From an uncultured Hungatella sp. (lineage in GTDB: Bacteria; Bacillota; Clostridia; Lachnospirales; Lachnospiraceae): a stretch of 6,220 nucleotides of DNA. The notes beneath the pieces were generated by a model. The model saw nothing but the letters and a program-made list of their open reading frames with translations. It made no database searches and was not told where the DNA came from. The stretch is from NCBI GenBank assembly GCA_910588325.1, contig CAJUPP010000115.1, positions 1 to 6,220 of the forward strand. Reading direction: 5' to 3'. The stretch's first letter is position 1. Each line of letters opens with the position of its first letter. Positions 5,320 to 6,220 of this stretch are shown here, piece after piece. Made by a program: the position numbers and the translations under genes.

Positions 5320-6054
5320 ATGGAAAATCAGGTAATAAAAGAATTATTACAACGGAAATCCGTCCGTGTCTATACGGAACAGCCCATAGCAAACGAAGAC
5401 AAGCAGCTAATCCTCAAAGCCGCCATGGAAGCGCCTACGGCAGGCAACCAACAGCTCTACACCATCCTGGATATTACGGATCAGGAATTGAAAAACAAAC
5501 TGGCCATAACCTGTGACAATCAACCGTTTATCGCCAAAGGAGCCATGGTACTGATCTTCTGCGCCGACTGCCAGAAATGGTATGACGCCTATCTGGAGGG
5601 AGACTGCCAGCCCAGAAAACCGGCCGTTGGAGATCTGATGCTGGCTGTGACCGATGCCGTGATTGCGGCCCAGAATGCAGTGACAGCCGCCGAGAGTCTT
5701 GGCATCGGTTCCTGCTATATTGGAGATGTGATGGAACAGTGCGAGACCCATCGAGAAATGCTCCACCTGCCTCCTTATGTATTCCCGGCTGCCATGCTGG
5801 TGTTCGGATATCCTACTGAACAGCAGAAAGAACGGAAGAAACCGGAGCGTTGCAACCTGGAAGATATTGTTCATGAAAACGGATACCAAAGAAAATCCGG
5901 CGGGGAACTGAAAGAAATGTTCCGGAAAAATTACAAGGAACGGGATTTTAAGAGCTGGATCCAGGCATTCTGCAACCGGAAATACAACAGCGATTTCTCA
6001 AAAGAGATGAGCCGGTCCGTGGGGGAATATCTGAAGGTGTTTGAGGAGAAGTAA
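5320..6054 (+). CDS. Nitroreductase-family FMN oxidoreductase
   Basis: The 244-residue product opens with a nitroreductase signature: RKSVRVY at 12-18, with R12, S14 and R16 placed to bind the FMN phosphate, then EAPTAGNQQLY at 37-47, a second flavin-contacting loop. The central helix TDAVIAAQNAVTAAESLGIG (111-130) followed by SCYIGD is the usual core and dimer region, and VFGYPTEQ (161-168) ends the main fold. A basic C-terminal extension of about 55 residues (190-244) resembles those of the longer family members. These cytoplasmic flavoenzymes use NAD(P)H to reduce nitroaromatics, quinones or flavins; the true substrate is not predictable. AAAGGA at 5303-5308, eleven bases upstream, is a slightly distant ribosome binding site. 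No clear promoter was found. The gene appears to be a single-gene unit between the repeat region and the palindrome at its 3' end. Confidence 0.92.
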   Translation: MENQVIKELLQRKSVRVYTEQPIANEDKQLILKAAMEAPTAGNQQLYTILDITDQELKNKLAITCDNQPFIAKGAMVLIFCADCQKWYDAYLEGDCQPRKPAVGDLMLAVTDAVIAAQNAVTAAESLGIGSCYIGDVMEQCETHREMLHLPPYVFPAAMLVFGYPTEQQKERKKPERCNLEDIVHENGYQRKSGGELKEMFRKNYKERDFKSWIQAFCNRKYNSDFSKEMSRSVGEYLKVFEEK

Positions 6055-6079
6055 CAGTTCAGGTCATCTGAACTGTTAC
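6051..6079. terminator. 12-bp perfect palindrome overlapping the nitroreductase stop codon
   Basis: GTAACAGTTCAG (6051-6062) and CTGAACTGTTAC (6068-6079) pair perfectly over 12 bp with a 5-base loop. The left arm contains the TAA stop (6052-6054). The stem is strong but neither side has a U-run, so it is an atypical terminator. It may instead protect the mRNA 3' end or bind a protein as DNA. Confidence 0.55.
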
Positions 6080-6113
6080 TTGAAATACACATTGCTGAAA
6101 TAGAAAAATCTGG

Positions 6114-6141
6114 TTGACAATCCAGGAAGTTATGATATAAT
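6114..6141 (+). promoter_or_regulatory. Near-consensus sigma-A promoter for tRNA-Leu
   Basis: A perfect TTGACA at 6114-6119 and a perfect TATAAT at 6136-6141 are separated by 16 bases. A TG one base before the -10 (6133-6134) adds an extended -10. Transcription should start near 6148, about 20 bases before the tRNA. This strength is typical of stable-RNA genes. Confidence 0.9.
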
Positions 6142-6167
6142 TAAGAAGCGCGTTGGAAAAGCAATAT

Positions 6168-6220
6168 GCAGAAGTGGCGGAATTGGCAGACGCGCACGGT
6201 TCAGGTCCGTGTGGTAGAAA
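6168..6220 (+). tRNA. tRNA-Leu (anticodon CAG), 3' part beyond the window
   Basis: The sequence begins with the acceptor strand GCAGAAG (6168-6174), then T8-G9 and a D-arm with a 3-bp stem (GCG 6177-6179, CGC 6191-6193) and the conserved loop GAATTGGCAGA. The anticodon stem CACGG/CCGTG (6195-6199, 6207-6211) encloses loop TTCAGGT. The anticodon CAG (6202-6204) reads CUG leucine codons. The next bases, GTGGTAGAAA, enter the long variable arm of this class II tRNA before the window ends. The T-arm and 3' acceptor strand are outside, so completeness cannot be checked. Confidence 0.93.

Noticed and set aside
5407..5889. 160-residue minus-strand frame opposite the nitroreductase
   Set aside because: Antisense shadow of a gene with clear flavin-binding motifs; no ribosome binding site.

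Overview
The window looks like chromosomal DNA from a Gram-positive anaerobe of the Clostridia, most likely a Lachnospiraceae-type gut bacterium. This is inferred from the Shine-Dalgarno-led genes, a lipoprotein with a classical lipobox, the moderate GC content, the MATE and nitroreductase types, and a strong TTGACA/TATAAT promoter in front of a tRNA-Leu. I cannot assign a species.

Layout. Positions 1-226 are a leader and intergenic region. They hold a putative housekeeping promoter overlapping an AT palindrome, a possible second, ECF-type promoter element near 182-195, and a weak hint of a divergent minus-strand gene running off the left edge. Positions 227-3564 hold a three-gene, same-strand cluster: an ECF-type sigma factor, a single-pass membrane protein that is probably its anti-sigma factor (start GTG at 745, overlapping the sigma stop by 4 bases), and, after a 117-bp gap, a secreted lipoprotein with a von Willebrand factor A (VWA) domain of the YfbK type. 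A hairpin at 3616-3650 with a short U-run closes the cluster.

Positions 3685-5049 encode a MATE-family multidrug/cation antiporter. The gene-free stretch 5050-5319 is structurally the oddest part of the window. It carries a 24-bp near-perfect hairpin, two further short hairpins that share bases, and a degenerate tandem array built on the core ACGTRAGC. Positions 5320-6054 encode an FMN nitroreductase-family protein. A 12-bp perfect palindrome overlaps its stop codon. A near-consensus promoter follows at 6114-6141 and drives a tRNA-Leu (anticodon CAG) that is cut by the right edge.

How the genes fit together. The sigma/anti-sigma pair and the VWA lipoprotein plausibly form one envelope-signalling unit: the membrane protein holds the sigma factor at the membrane, its roughly 250-residue outer domain senses something unknown, and the VWA lipoprotein is a cell-surface adhesion, scaffold or sensor partner. 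The MATE pump, nitroreductase and tRNA look like separate transcription units. I see no mobile element, CRISPR array or defence system. The most unusual items are the sigma/anti-sigma/VWA unit and the structured repeat region downstream of the MATE gene.
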